A DNA stretch of 64,000 nucleotides from Allacma fusca (taxonomy: Eukaryota; Arthropoda; Collembola; Symphypleona; Sminthuridae). This document shows positions 1 to 13,000 of this stretch, in pieces (the first letter of the stretch is position 1; each line of letters opens with the position of its first letter). Location: assembly GCA_947179485.1 (NCBI GenBank), contig OX359245.1:32785067-32849066 (forward strand). Reading direction: 5' to 3'. Both the position numbers and the translations under genes were made by a program. The notes beneath the pieces were generated by a model. It saw only the letters and a list, made by a program, of their open reading frames with translations, had not been told where the DNA came from and made no database searches.

Positions 1-330
1 TTTTTTACTAATTCTTATATGCTAACAATTACTTTAATTTAAAATCGAAAATTGTTGCCAGCTCTTTCTTAATTACCTGCTTACTTGAATGAATGGAGAA
101 CAATAAATAGAAACCCGTATAACGCTTGTTGTGATTTGTCAAAAGGCATAAATCGATTAAATTATTTGTTTTAATCTAATGACATATTATGCAATTTTTT
201 TCCCCTCAGAGGGATTCTTTTCAGATAACATTTAGAGACATTTTGTGTAACAGATTTGTGAACGGCTACGGTATAGCAAAATGTTTGGCTTAAAAAAATT
301 AGCTCATTAACAGCAGGTGCTTGTATTTTT
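1..330. other. 3' flank resembling that of the GGT genes
   Basis: No gene is seen here. Positions 1-120 closely resemble the sequence just downstream of the GGT-1 stop codon (about 14600-14720), including the shared stretch around 'aatggagaacaataaata'. The same flank follows GGT-2 (22380-22450) and GGT-3 (39000-39080). In the other units this flank lies between the 3' end of a + strand GGT and the 3' end of a - strand P450. A further GGT copy therefore probably ends just left of the window. Confidence 0.6.
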
Positions 331-3300
331 TCAAATACGAATATTCACTACAATACGATGAGGCTCTGGAGTCATTGTGCCTCCATTGAGAACCCCTTCA
401 AAAGAGTGGAGAGGCTCATCATGAGGCATTGAGACACGAACATGCTGAAAAATATTTGCCAAAAATAAAAACATTTCATCCCGAGCCAGGGACTCCCCTA
501 AAGACGCTCGTTTTCCAACACCGAAAGGTATCCATGCTGAATTTCGAACCACAGACTTCCCATCAGGAGTGAGGAATCGCTCTGGTCGAAATATTTTAGG
601 ATCCCCCCAAATTTCCTCAGACGTTAAGCTCCAATAGATATTTGATACAACTATAGTATTTCTGGGGAAAAAGAACCCTTTGAATACCAAGTCTTCAGTG
701 ACTGCATGAGGTGTTCCAAATGGGGCAATGTGAGACATGCGCATTATTTCCAGTATGGTTGCCTCAACATATGGTAAGCTAATGACATCATTAATTAGAA
801 ACCATTAAATCCTCAAAAATATTATTTGTCTGACATAATCCGGAAGAATTGTAAACAAGAAATATTCGTTTGCACATTTTCAAGTACACTTCGAACCTGA
901 GCTTATCCGAAAGGGTGACTTCGCGATTGCCAACGACTTTACGAATTTCATTCGCTAGTTTTTCTTGAGCCTCTGGATGCTGACCCAATAGGAAAAATGC
1001 CCATACTAGAGTCGTACTTACTGTTTCAGTACCTCCAACAAACAGGTCCATAAGAGTAGTATACAAGTCTATTTCTATATCAATCAAAATTACTTTTTAA
1101 ACTAACATTTAAATGTGCAAATACATATGTAAGTATAGTATATAAATTTAATAGTGTACTTTTCTTGAATTTCCAAATTTAAAAAAATTCTAATTAATTT
1201 TAAAATAGTAGCCTCACATGAGGATTGCTTATAGAAATTGTAGACTCTAGTAAGCTTGTACTTTGTACCTTGAAAATCACTCGATTTGCTTGATTCTTCG
1301 AGCAAAGCATCGATAAGATTCCTAGGTTGTCCAATCTGTATGGTACTCCTATGTTGATCAATAATTTTTCCAAAGAATTCAAACAGTCGAGTTCGAAATT
1401 GGTCAGATTTGTCCAATGTAACAAATGAGATTATATTTTTAAATCGAAGTAAACCAGGGAATGCAAAATATACAGGACGGAAGCCTTTCATTAATGAATC
1501 GAAATAGCTGCAGGAAAAAAAAGAGTCAGTTAGTTATTATTCCAAGTTTATAAATACGAGTGATGTGAAAGATAGAATAGTGTTTTGATTTCTAAAAAAA
1601 TATAAAATTGTGTCACCATTACTCGGAAAACATTCGCATGAGATCTTTCATTTGAGGATCATCATGAGCGTAGCGCTCCCCTGCGACAAGGGACCAAATC
1701 ACGTTTAATGTGGATGTGTTGAAAATATGCTGGGTCGATATGGGCTTCCCCGCCATGTCCTTAAGCCTAGGAAGAAATTCATGGATTTCGTTCATAATAA
1801 TACCTTCCGAGGCTGTTTTTGCAAAGCCAAAGTCCCGAAGGGTCCTCAAGGTGAAGCGCCGATGGTCCACCCATTTCTTTCCGTAACCAAATGAGAGACC
1901 TTCATGTGTCATTAAAATGCTATTGTTTTTAGAATTATTTTGCATGATTACTAACCTCGTAAAATGCTGAACAGGATTATGAAGGCAGGCAAAATTTATA
2001 CTGCCGTGCAAAATTGACTCCAGAAAAAAATTTGGTAAGAAAGAGAAAGGCAGGAAAAATAATTGTCTGACTCTACAACCCTGAGAATGATTAATGGTGA
2101 AAAATCATAGCCTCGCAGTCCAAGTGATATTTTTTCTAGAACATTCAGATGACTATAAATAAATTTTTATAATGATAATGACGTTGATAATTTACCGCTA
2201 TTTAGTTCTTCAGCAGTGGTGTCCATCAGCACATTATAGCCAGTCCTACCGGAGAATTCGGGTTTTCTAAAAGCTTCTCTTGCATCGTCCGGATTGATAA
2301 GGTACACGAACCTACGTTATGGTCGTAAATTTTAAATTAAATAGTGTACCTACTCCTTGATATATAATATGCTACGAAACGATCAATCAACACACGTATG
2401 ATCTAGTGGTCGGACCGATTCAGTCCGGGACCGAAAATTTTCGATTCGATTCAGTCCGATTCAGTTCGATTCACGATTTTTTTCGATTCAATCCTCAATT
2501 GGACTGAACCGAACGATTCAATCCACAATGTTGGACCGAATTGAATAGTTTTTCCTGGACTGCAGTCCAAACGGTTTGTGCGAGCAAATATTTGTGTGTC
2601 CCCACTTTTCACAACACTTAAACAGGAAGTGAGTGTACTACAAACATTTATTTGTACAACATCCATCTATGTTAATTCATTTTAGAGGTAATTGTTCAAT
2701 TTGTCTAAGTTTGGGATTGCTGTCATACTAATTAAAGGGAGATCATTGCTCAAAATTTATTATTTATGGTTAATAAAACATTCGGAGTTTGCATAAGCTA
2801 TCGCCTATATGCTTTAAATTTGGCTTAAATATATTTTACCTGCTATTCATCGACTTCGGTGAAAATCGGTTCAGACACAACTTGGATTGAAAATTAGGAA
2901 TTTGAAATAAGATTTGTCGGACGTTCTAAGTTCCGGAAACTTGATGGGTTATGTTAAAGGTCGTCACGTTTTCATCGAAATCGATGAATTGTTGCTAAAA
3001 TCAATTGTTTTCCTTTCTAATAAAAATATTAATTTTTTAAGCCGATATTATTTTACAGATAAACCGCTCGTTGTCACACTCCTACAAACACGTGAACATA
3101 TATTTCATTAAGCCTACGTAGATTTTTATGTACCCATTGAAATTTTGTCTGAAGTTGACACTATATACAGAGTTGGTCGAGGACGAGCCTTAGGGATGTC
3201 CATTTTTGAAAATTATAAATGGTTTAGTCTTTTTTGACTTCTGAGTCACGACAATCCAAAATGGTACTGTGCTGATAAAACATAAATAATAATTTATACT

Positions 3301-3903
3301 CACATACGCTGAAACTGCAGTTCGCAGGTACCAACTCACAAATGGAGATTGAAATGGCGAAAGGCAAACGGTTTTCGATTCGATTCAGTCCATTCGGTGT
3401 AACCGAATCGAACTGAACCGTTTTTTACTGGACCGAACTGAAAAACAATTTTCGGTACAGTCCAGTATCCTAACTGAATCGAATCGAAAAATCCTGGACC
3501 GAACTGAATCGTTCCGACCACTAGTATGATCCACACAATATACACTCAACACACGTGCTAAATGAATTTTCTTGTAAAATACACATAGAGTAATTATAAT
3601 TAAATTACCATTTAGTACCCATTCGTAAGCCAATAATATCGCCATATTGTTCTCGTAGAGCCAACACTGTTTTGTAATTGGATTTTCCTAGTCGCAACGC
3701 ATTGCCAACAATGGGTAAGCCTGATGGACCTATTGAAATTTGGGGAAGGTCAGCTTTCGCTGGGTAATAAGTTTTGATGTGTTTGTGGGATAGGACGAGA
3801 ATGTATTTAATTTACCTGGAGGGAAATTTCGTGGTCGCTGCACAGCCCCTAGGAAACACCAAGCTAAGAATGCCAATAGAAATACTAGAATGATGAAAAT
3901 CAT
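331..3903 (-). CDS. Cytochrome P450 copy A, full frame but haem Cys replaced by Ser
   Basis: Seven exons on the - strand: 3903-3816, 3729-3609, 2311-2196, 1899-1623, 1507-1269, 1074-897, 778-331. All introns are GT-AG and phases agree, giving 488 codons, the normal length for a microsomal CYP2-clan P450. The N-terminus is a hydrophobic anchor (MIFIILVFLLAFLAW) followed by a proline-rich hinge (RPRNFPPG). Visible motifs: W-x-x-x-R-R-F-x-L-R-x-L-R-D-F-G after the helix-C Trp, I-helix GGTET (about 294-298), ExxR (E350, R353) and FRPERF. The haem loop reads FGVGKRASLGESLA: the axial thiolate Cys (Cys432 in copies B and C) is Ser here, codon TCT at 504-502. Such a protein should not form a normal haem-thiolate P450. 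Everything else looks preserved, so it may be a recent loss, a pseudoenzyme or an assembly error. A 1.1-kb hAT-like element occupies intron 2. It converges with the predicted GGT left of the window. Confidence 0.88.
2404..3523. mobile_element. hAT-like non-autonomous element, GATTCAGTCC type
   Basis: This 1120-bp insertion lies in intron 2 of P450-A. Terminal inverted repeats begin TAGTGGTCGG and run about 25 bp with few mismatches. The flanking 8-bp target duplication GTATGATC is perfect (2396-2403 and 3524-3531). The subterminal regions (2410-2560, 3370-3510) are packed with variants of GATTCAGTCC / GGACTGAATC in both orientations. The middle has no recognisable transposase. Termini and 8-bp duplication are typical of the hAT superfamily. 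Confidence 0.85.
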
Positions 3904-4286
3904 TTTAAATGAAGAGTTATGTACGAGTGTTGTAACAACTTTCAATTTATTTTAGCAGACGAGAAAAGCAATGTAATGATGGCTAATACATATTTCTGAT
4001 CGTAAGCAAATGGAGATAAGGTATAATCACATCCAGAGTCTTTAGATACATGAGAACCGTTACATGTGTACAATACGACGGGCTAAGGTCAATTACTGAT
4101 TACTACAGGCTGTTACAGGACACCCATAAATTATGAGGGAGGGACAATAATTCCTACAACTTTTCCACCCTATCTTTCCAGGAATTAAATAAAACTTCCA
4201 GAGGAAATGCTTTGACAACACTGGCACAACTTATAACCCAGTGAGGCCGAGTTCAGGTTTTGGGAATTAACTACCCCCATCGAAGG

Positions 4287-4432
4287 TGACCCATCGAGGT
4301 AGAATTGAGGTCATAGAACTACTTGTGAACCAATAAGATCAAATTGGGGTCAAATCGAGGTCGTGGGACTACATTTGACTCACGGAGGACAAATTGAGGT
4401 TTTTGAGCTTTAATGATCTTAAATTGAGGTCA
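4287..4432. repeat. Degenerate AATTGAGGTC repeat
   Basis: At least five imperfect copies of AATTGAGGTC (variants with GGGGTC or CGAGGTC) occur at about 4293, 4303, 4342, 4354, 4391 and 4421, at irregular spacing. The pattern resembles the reiterated subterminal motifs of the hAT-like elements elsewhere in the window. I could not find matching inverted termini or a target duplication, so it is recorded only as a repeat. Confidence 0.45.
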
Positions 4433-6576
4433 CTTGGCTATTAAACACACTACTAACAAAAATCTTACGTATATGCACTATTTATATGCAAGCATGAAAT
4501 GTGTAAGTATACATGAAATTTACATGAGTAACACATGACATGCAAGTTACATGAAATGTATGACAGTGCAATAACATTACACAGTAATACACACGGGAAT
4601 GCATAATTAGTATGAAGGAATAATTTCTATTTATCATAATTCTAGTACATATGTATATGAATGATGAAAATTTAGAACAGAGTATTCAATCATCAATACA
4701 TTGATGGTATAGGAATTGCAAGTGTCAAACTCCACTCTCTTACTCGGCAGAAAAGAGATGAGACCTGGAAATTATAGTTAAAAATATCGTAAAACACATG
4801 AATGTGCCCAATGTAAATAAATGACAGAGTGTAACTTTTGAGAGGCAAAGAGCCTAATGTCCAGGCATAATTCCTAATCTATTGATATCATCCAGCTGTA
4901 ATCAAATATTACAGCCGAGATTCAATGCAGTATGTATTAAAATGATAGAAATAGCAACTGATGTAATTTTATGAATGCCAAAGACTACAAGGAGCTCCAA
5001 CACAAGGGCTCTACGGAACAAGCAATGTAAATACTGCAACTGCCTTGTAGGTTCAAATACGGATGCATTTCTGCATTCAGAACTTCTAACTGACTGCAGC
5101 CTTGCATTATGCTGGTTTGATCCCAGAAACCTTAGGATAAGCATAGACTAGGCAGATGTAGACTAGTATTAAGGACCTGCTTCGTGGGATTCATACCATA
5201 AACGCAGTTAGCACCGACAGGGCAACCTACATACAAAATGCAGGCATCGATTAGTTGGACATAAAATATTTATGGAAATAAATATTAAATTCTTAAAATT
5301 CGTGAACTTGAATATTTATTTGGCAATTTGAGCAAGAACAAATTAACAAAAACGTCTAGAGCCTGGAAGACTTTTCCCTTTATATATTCTCGATATTCCC
5401 TCAGAATAGTATTTAATACCCAATATAATGAATGCTGGAAAATTATTTAGAATAATCAGTAATAATTATTAAAGCTCCATGAATAATTTTATAGGTTTTC
5501 ATCTGTATGTTGATATACTGGATGAATCCTGCCGGAGGGTTCGGCGGGCATGGAAGATCAAAATTCCCAACAGAATTGACAAAAGTTTCCCTTTTGAAAC
5601 CCGTTTTTATTTTAACTACAATAATTGTGGAAATTCTCAGAGAGTTTGCAATAAAAGTTGACATAACAAAAAAGGGAATCCGATAATAATACAGAATGGT
5701 AATCAGAAGGGAGAACTCTGTTTAAAAGTGTATTAATGCTATTCAATATTTTTGCCCGACAGGGACCATGCCCAAGGACTTCAATGTTTAGTAACTTCAA
5801 AAATTCATTAAATAAATTTTTGTATCCAAGGGTCAAATCATTATACTTTGAAAGTCTCTGTACAATTGCAAAATTTTTAAAGGTATACATCACATTCAGA
5901 GTTATATCGCCCCCCCCCCTCCGCCAAATGTTGGGGTCCGGAGAGTGTACTGTTTTCAAATGATACAGTTTCATTTCCATTGTGTTCAATGTAACCATTT
6001 GATTAATACAACTTGAGGTATTTTTCTGATAAGAACATTATTTCCACTCTAATTTGCCTGAAGCTGGCAAGTTTAATCGACTGGAAAAGTGTCAAGAGTA
6101 ATAATATAAAGAGATAATACGGGGATATATCTATAATAACAATATTAATTATTTATTATTTCGATTTTATATGACTTGGGCCTCCCAACCATTTAATAAG
6201 TCCATTTATGATTTAGTATGTACGAGTTGATTTGAAATGAATATATGTTAAAGCAAGGGCGTAATGGATATGTAGGTATACATTATAGAGACTGTACTTA
6301 CGCTACATGGGATGTATAGAGATGTAATAAATTATTTTAAGTTCAGAGGTGTTGTAATTTCTCTTTGCAAGTAGCGTCCTGGCGCACCTTGCATGTAAAA
6401 CGCAGCCCTTTATTAGCTTCATGCTAAGGTAGCATAAAAAGACGCACCAGCTTACAATAGCAATATACTATGTAATTTAATTTAATTTTTTACAATGTAA
6501 TATACTATGCGGGAGACACTATGGTAATTTTAGGAATGCTATATGTAACTCTAATTACAACTGTAATTATTTCTAG

Positions 6577-6607
6577 AATTATTTATGTTGCAACAACATA
6601 AATAATT
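6577..6607. repeat. Perfect 14-bp-arm palindrome
   Basis: Arms AATTATTTATGTTG and CAACATAAATAATT flank a 3-nt CAA loop. A second, imperfect copy of the same words follows at 6610-6655. It is in intergenic, AT-rich sequence. It could form a hairpin or record a template-switch event; no function can be assigned. Confidence 0.6.
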
Positions 6608-6961
6608 GTAATTATTACAACAATTATTTTTGTTGCAATAACATAAATGAATTTATGTTTGCCTACCTCACTGTTGACTATGCTATCATAAGTTTTACCC
6701 TTGGACTTCGATAGAATTTAGGAAAAGGTCAAATTTTTGTTAATAATTACTAAATATATGTATCGTGCTTTGATGATTTCTATAATAATTATTATTACTG
6801 TGACTACTACATCTAAATATTATCAAACAATATGACAGCATACCCGAAGAGGTTGCAGAAATATTATGAAAATTTCCGTAAAAATGACATCTTGCCGACC
6901 TTATAGCGACTTCAGGTTGATCATGCTGGGTCTCTGGGGGTTTCTCATTGACCCATTGAAA

Positions 6962-7287
6962 AGCATAAATTATGGCAAAATCGTCAAAAAAACAAAAAAA
7001 AAGTAAAACATTTGACGATTTTTTGATGAATATTTTTTGATAAATACGAATTTTGTAGTTGATTTAAATTTTTTAGCAGGGATTTTGAAAAGTTTTTTTC
7101 TGAGAAATTTTTTATGTGCACAGGGATTTTCAAAAACACGGAAGTTTGGTAGGAAAAATCTTTGGTCAACAGGAATTTTCAATTTTGTTTCAGTATGGAT
7201 TTTTGAGCTTCCGACTCCAGGGACTCAGATTCAGCAAGGAAAATCAAAAATTATCACCCAGAAAGATTTTAAAAAATCCCACCCCTG
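6962..7287. mobile_element. Degraded MITE of the CAGGGGTCGG family
   Basis: The right end reads like the family terminus (AAAAAATCCCACCCCTG at about 7271-7287). The interior carries family words such as AGCAGGGATTTT, ACAGGGATTTTC and AGGAAAATC. The left terminus and target duplication are not recognisable, so this copy is truncated or diverged. Confidence 0.5.
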
Positions 7288-7394
7288 GAAATAATAATAA
7301 TAATTTACAGGAGTAAGATTAGAAACACTAGCAAAAATACATTTTATCGGAAAGGTCTGCTCGTATTTCAAATGCGGTTATTTAAAACAGTACG

Positions 7395-8607
7395 ATGACT
7401 GTCTCGTGAGTCTGCTCTAGAATCCCTTCAAAAACGTGCAGTCACATAATCAGACATTGAGGCAGGAATGTTTTGAATCAGACTCGTCAAAAAAATAAAT
7501 ATTTGATCACGAGCGAGGGACTCCTCTAAGCAGGGCCGTTTTCCAACACCGAGTGCTATACTCACTTTATTTAGTACGAATCTTGTTTCAACAGGAGTGA
7601 GGTATCGGCTCTGGTCGTAAATATACTGTGATTCCCCCAAAAAAATTTGGTAGACCTTGAGCTGCCATAGAAATGAGAAAAGCATGTGGTTACTGGCAAA
7701 TACAACCGTTAAAATACCAAGTTTTCAGTGACTGCCCGGGGTGCCCTGGCCCATTTAGCAACATGCGAGACAGGCATAATATTTACAGTATTATTGGCCC
7801 AAAAAGCTAATAAATTTATTAATTGAGATCTTTAAGATAATTATTGTTCTACAAGAACCAAGATATGCTGTTAAAGTCCATTATCAATTTTGCTTAGAAC
7901 CTGAGCTTATTCGAAAGTGTGACAACGTGATTGCCGACAACTAAAAGAATTTCAATTCCTTTCTTAAATTTTCTTTAACCTCTGAACTCTGGATGCTGAC
8001 TCAATATGAAAATCAAATGACCCTATTAGAGTCGTACTCGCTGTTGCCAATTATTAACGAATTGAAAAGCCTGAAATACGAAAACATATTTATCAGCTAT
8101 ATCTGTAGTTCGGAATTATCGGACCAAACCATGTTTAATATGGACATGTTGAAAAAATTTCTGTAAGACTTGGGCAGCACTGCCAATTTTTTAAGCCTGG
8201 GAATTAAGTCCATAATTGTCTTTCGAGGTACATAGGTTTTGCAAAGCCAAAGTACCGAAGGTTCCTCAAAGTAAAACGCCGATGGTCTACCCACACTTCT
8301 TTCCTCTTCTGAAAGCGAGACCCTCATGTGCGATTAAATATAAGTACTTATGTATAGTGTTCTGTTGAAAAATCCTTTTGTATAATTATTTCCCTCACAC
8401 AAGACACAGATATATAATAGTATTTTATCAGCATTCGGGTCCATTTTACATAATTCTAGTATAATATTTTTTAGAATTTTAAGCATTGTTTGATAATTTA
8501 CCTCTGCTTAGCTCAGGTATGCTTCAGCATATTATAACGGCAATCCTGCAGCACCAGCGTATTCAGGTTTGCTAAAAGCTTCTCTTATATCGTCCGGTTT
8601 GTTAAGG
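7395..8607 (-). pseudogene. Cytochrome P450 relic R1
   Basis: A decayed P450 of the same family as copies A-C on the - strand. Recognisable pieces are the last exon (about 7395-7790, with GVGKRPCLEESLA, where the haem Cys is kept but the following Gly is Glu), exon 6 (about 7890-8045), the join to exon 5 (about 8050-8075), exon 4 (about 8100-8320) and exon 3 (about 8505-8607, still readable as NKPDDIREAFSKPEYAG). Exons 1 and 2 are absent and frameshifts occur in every piece. The next unit holds a parallel relic at 35378-36020. Confidence 0.8.
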
Positions 8608-9066
8608 TATACGGTAGAGCTTCTATTGGGGACAAAATTCCTGTCCGATATATTTTTCAAAACATTTGTCCCCAGTCCCGTCCCGACAATCGGGACACGG
8701 TGACAAAAACCATGGCCCAGTTCCGTCCCCCCAAAAATGTAAAAAAAACGTTGTTCGAAAAGCAAAAAATGAATTCTTTTGCAAAGAAGATGCCAGGCTA
8801 TGTAAGCTATGCTAGACAAAATGCGATTTCTTAATTTAATATTGTCATTTACCAGTTTTATTACGAGTTTAACTGAACCCTGTTTTATGCAATGTCGTCG
8901 AAACCGGCTCGGGAAACGATTTTATTTTTTTGGTCGGTTCCGGGAAGTCAAAAATAACCCGGACTCGAGTATATCGATTCCTGTTTCAGGAACAGAAATG
9001 GAATTTTTTCGGTTAGGGACAACTGGTGGGGTCGAGTCTATATTTTGGTACCGTTCAAAAACACTA
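8608..9066. mobile_element. GTCCCGTCCC-rich insertion at edge of P450 relic R1
   Basis: Directly after the exon-3 remnant of relic R1, the sequence turns into GGGACAG / GTCCCGTCCC words in both orientations, ending with GGAACAG / GGGTCGAGTC words near CACTAG. The same insertion at the same place occurs at 36021-36485, whereas the related region near 18360 lacks it. The reiterated motif style matches the hAT-like elements here. Termini and target duplication could not be fixed. Confidence 0.5.
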
Positions 9067-10003
9067 GTCGGGGATTATTGTCTGGGAATACTAACTGTAT
9101 TATGTACGTTCAGATCTTTTCCAACCATTGTTGTATTATATTGAGAATTGAAATAACCAAATACATAGTGGCTTGTTACCCAGCGTGTTTTGCAGCGTAA
9201 AAATATCAACTTCTCAACACATGTAAATATATGTAATTACAATTATAAAAATACACAGGGACAGCTTTTATCGTACATTGCAAATAATTGTCAAACATTT
9301 CACGTAATTGTTGCTTAGAGGTCTACACAAATGCGAAGAGGAATGCCACGTCTGTACTACTAATTTCACATATAGAAGGGAAATAGCATGACATGTGTGA
9401 CAATATAGCACAACGTACTGTATAAAAAAATTATGACAGTAGGATGCAGGTTTACAACTTCACAAGAGAATATTTATCGTAACGCTCGTACGTACGTATG
9501 TACATTGATGATACAAATTAACAGCACTGAAAGGAAACTTCAATGCGTTGATTGTATAGGAATTGTAAAGTGAGTAACTTCTCTCTCTGACTTTGGCAAA
9601 GGAGACGAGTGAAGGAAATTGGTGATAAGAACCTCGTAAAATATACATATGTGTATCTAAACTCCATAAGACATACACAATTATACACGTATACTTTTAA
9701 TGTAGACCCAACAATAATATTTACAAAAATTACAATGAAGAACAGCAAGTTGGGAAAAAATCATTTCATTCAGATTATTTACATGCATTTATAATTTTAA
9801 TTATTCCGCGATACGAACCTTGTGCTACTTGTATATCGTAATCTTTTGAGAATATTGACGATATGCAACAATGCATTAGATCTACCCAGTTGTTATTTTA
9901 GGTTGCTGGAAGCACAAAGTTCCATTTTATATTTTCAAAACGTACTGACTCTAAACATTGAGCCGAGAAAAAAGTAATTATTTGTAATTTATTGTAACTT
10001 AAA

Positions 10004-13000
10004 ATGGCTGGGCTCGATGGACAATGGAACTCTCGCAGATCGCCTGTTTATGCCAGGAACGGAATGGTAGCTTGTAGCCAGGTAAAGCAGTTGAACTATT
10101 TCAAAAACAATTTATTATCAATTAAGAATTTTAGTGTAGACCCAAACTTAAATTTCAATAATAATATATACTCTAAAACACACATGTGAGTATAGCCTTT
10201 AGCTGCAGAAGCTGGCTTGAGCATTTTGAAGAAAGGAGGGAATGCAGCGGATGCTGCAGTTGCAGTTGCAGCTGCCCTTAATGTCACACAACCAGGAGCA
10301 ACAGGTACATTAAAATGTATTCTTTAACAATAGGCCCTTGTGAAGACGAAACATGATCAAAATGCGTTTTAGATTAATTTCCACGCGCCATAACTTTTAA
10401 GGAGCACAGATCGGAAGATTTAGTGAAACATTATACATGCATTAAGAGCAATAATATAGATTGTTGTTGAAATTCATAGCTCAAAAATATTTGTTGCTAA
10501 AGCCTGGGAATATATTTTTTATGGTTATTTTGCCTGCAGCTATATTTAATCATCAATTTTCGGTGTTGAATTTAATTTAGGAATGGGCGGGGACGCTTTT
10601 GCATTATATTTTGATGCGAAGACGAAACAAGTTCGAGGAATTAATGGCAGGTAAACTAACTACGGTAGAAATCACATTGATGACACATATTGATCTCTAA
10701 TTGTAAGTGACTCTTGTTTGAAGTAGCCCTTCCTTACTTACTTCAAAAGTAAAGGCTGAATTTCCAAACACTTTACGCTGCTATTACTACTAGTACAGAG
10801 CCAATAGTAAATCAATGTGAACATTTGGAATGTGCACTTCTGAACAGGAAAATAAGTATTGAGACTTTCCAATCAGAAAAATACACTGTAACAGCTCATT
10901 CCAATATGGAGTTTAAAAAAATATTCTCCCCACTCCACTCTTCAACTTGCATTTCCCGAACCTTTCAGTAGAAGCAACAGATTCCCCCCCCCCCCCACAT
11001 TCAGCGTCACATCAGGACCATAAATTTAGAAACTAATGCATAGCCCCTCGACTAATACATGCACAGCAGCACCTGACCAAGGGTCGGATTTTTGTGGGAA
11101 GACGGGAATATTATTCCCACGGGGAAAATAATTTCTGGCACGGAAAATCTCAAAAAGAGAGGAATTATTTTTTTCACGTAATTCAAAATTCGTTAAACTT
11201 TTTTGGCAGAGATTTTCAAATTTTCTGGCATGTCTCAAGGAAATTTGTTACTCGAACAGACGTTTTTAGATTGGTTGCCCTTATTTGGCATGGGTTTAAC
11301 GTCTTGTTACAAAATTATTTTATCCAACAGGGATTTTAAAAATCGTTGTCCTGTTTTCAGCAGGGATTCTTGAAATCGTTGAGGACTTCAGATTCAGCCG
11401 GGAGATTCAGAAATGATCTTGCAGGGAAATTTACAAAAATTCGACCCTGCACCTGACCTTTCCGGGCCATTACAACAATATGTTTACTAATCCCTCCAAC
11501 CGTAGCTTCCCTTATTAAACTCCATAGAATCCATTACTGCAGCTACGCTCGAAACATTTACTTTCGACATGACATAACATACATATATAAACACAAACAA
11601 TACACCCCCATGATGATTCTGGTAAACAAATAATTAAATTGCTTACTTTGGGATTAGTGGACGTTGCCCAAGTGGACTGTCAATTGACAAATTCGAAGAA
11701 CTCGGCTACAGTGAAGAAAATAGACCAGCTAGTAGATCGCCACTATGGATTACAGTTCCAGGGTACACTTATAACTATAAAAGATTTACAGAGAAAATTA
11801 TTGTCATTATACCATGAACAAAAAAAAATATATTACTCGCAATCAGAGCTCCAGGAACTTGGGTGGACACGGTTGAAACGTTTGGAAGTGGAAAGCTCAA
11901 TCTTTTGGACGTTCTCTCTCCTGCCATCAGCCTTGCTGAAAATGGCTACCCTGTGAACGTCATGACAGCGCATCGTTGGAGGACTAATGAGAGACTCCTT
12001 CAAACCGCGTCGCCCAATGGGGGAGAGATGCTGCTGGATGGACGAGCTCCTGAGGCTGGAAAGATCATGCGCATGCCAACTTTAGCAGAATCATTTCGAG
12101 AGCTTGCATTGAAAGGGAAAGCGGGATTCTACGAAGGAAGAATTGCTCAAGCGATTGTGGACGTAATTCAACAGACAGGGGGTGTGATGTCCCTGGAAGA
12201 TTTGAAGAACCACTTCAGCACAGAGCATGCCCCGAATTATGTGAACTACCGTGGGGTGGACGTCTACGAAATACCACCCAACGGTCAAGGGATTACGGCC
12301 CTTTTAGCCCTAAATATTTTGGAATCATTTGATTTAACCGGCTTGAAGCATAATTCTCCAGAACATCTTCATTTAGTAATTGAAAGTCTGAGGGTTGCTT
12401 TTGCAGACACATTGTACTACGTTGCGGATCCTGCATTTACTACTGTTCCAATAGATGGCCTGATATCCAAAGAGTACGCTGCTGAAAGGAGAAGACTTAT
12501 TATTTTGGACTCCGCCGCGGGAAACATTGTACGTTGAAAACATATTCTCACTGTTTAATAAAAACTAGTTAAAAGCCCTGCTCAGTAGGGATAATTACTC
12601 ATAGGTTGGGGTACTCTCACATATGTAGATGATCGAAGTATAATGAGATTTAAGGTTGAAATATTAGAATTTATAATTCAAACAAAATATCATGGTTGAG
12701 AGCACTTGGGATCTTCCCACGAAGGCCCTGCCCATGCCCCATGTTTGACTCGTAGATCGCTACATTCAAATGTTAATTTTGCCTTTGAGAGTTTCCTTAA
12801 ATACAACATTTGTTGTAAATATTTCATTTCTGTGATCAAGTATTTTCCCTTGATGTTCAGTATTGACAATTTTGTCTTCAAATTTCTTTTCTGATGAAGT
12901 TGAAAATGTAACATATAATTGTCCATGTGTAAAAACTGAAGCGAACTGAGAGCAATATATTGCAAATATTTGATTGCTGCCATCACTTTCACTATCACTA

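Larger units (their letters stand above)
3904..6960. other. Gene-free stretch with relic GGT upstream sequence
   Basis: No convincing coding exon was found in these 3 kb. Around 4680-4790 the sequence resembles the region upstream of the GGT genes (compare 9530-9610), with 'tataggaattg' followed by a CTCTCT tract, so a decayed piece of that flank is present. Short open frames at 5443-5998 on both strands span a C-tract and match nothing I recognise. A degenerate GAGGTC repeat and a hairpin are listed separately. I see nothing in the rest. Confidence 0.4.

Noticed and set aside
5443-5998. Overlapping open frames on both strands around a C-tract
   Set aside because: No recognisable domain, opposite-strand overlap and no paralogue elsewhere in the array.
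8809-9144. 111-codon + strand frame in the GTCCCG-rich insertion, with a shorter counterpart near 36349
   Set aside because: It arises from transposon-type repeat words and does not resemble a protein family.
11639-11956. A 105-codon + strand frame spanning GGT-1 exon 4, intron 4 and the start of exon 5, with a similar 99-codon frame in GGT-2 (19849-20148)
   Set aside because: The true GGT reading frame of exon 4 ([18 protein letters not shown]...) and exon 5 is different. The open alternative frame persists only because the copies are so similar.
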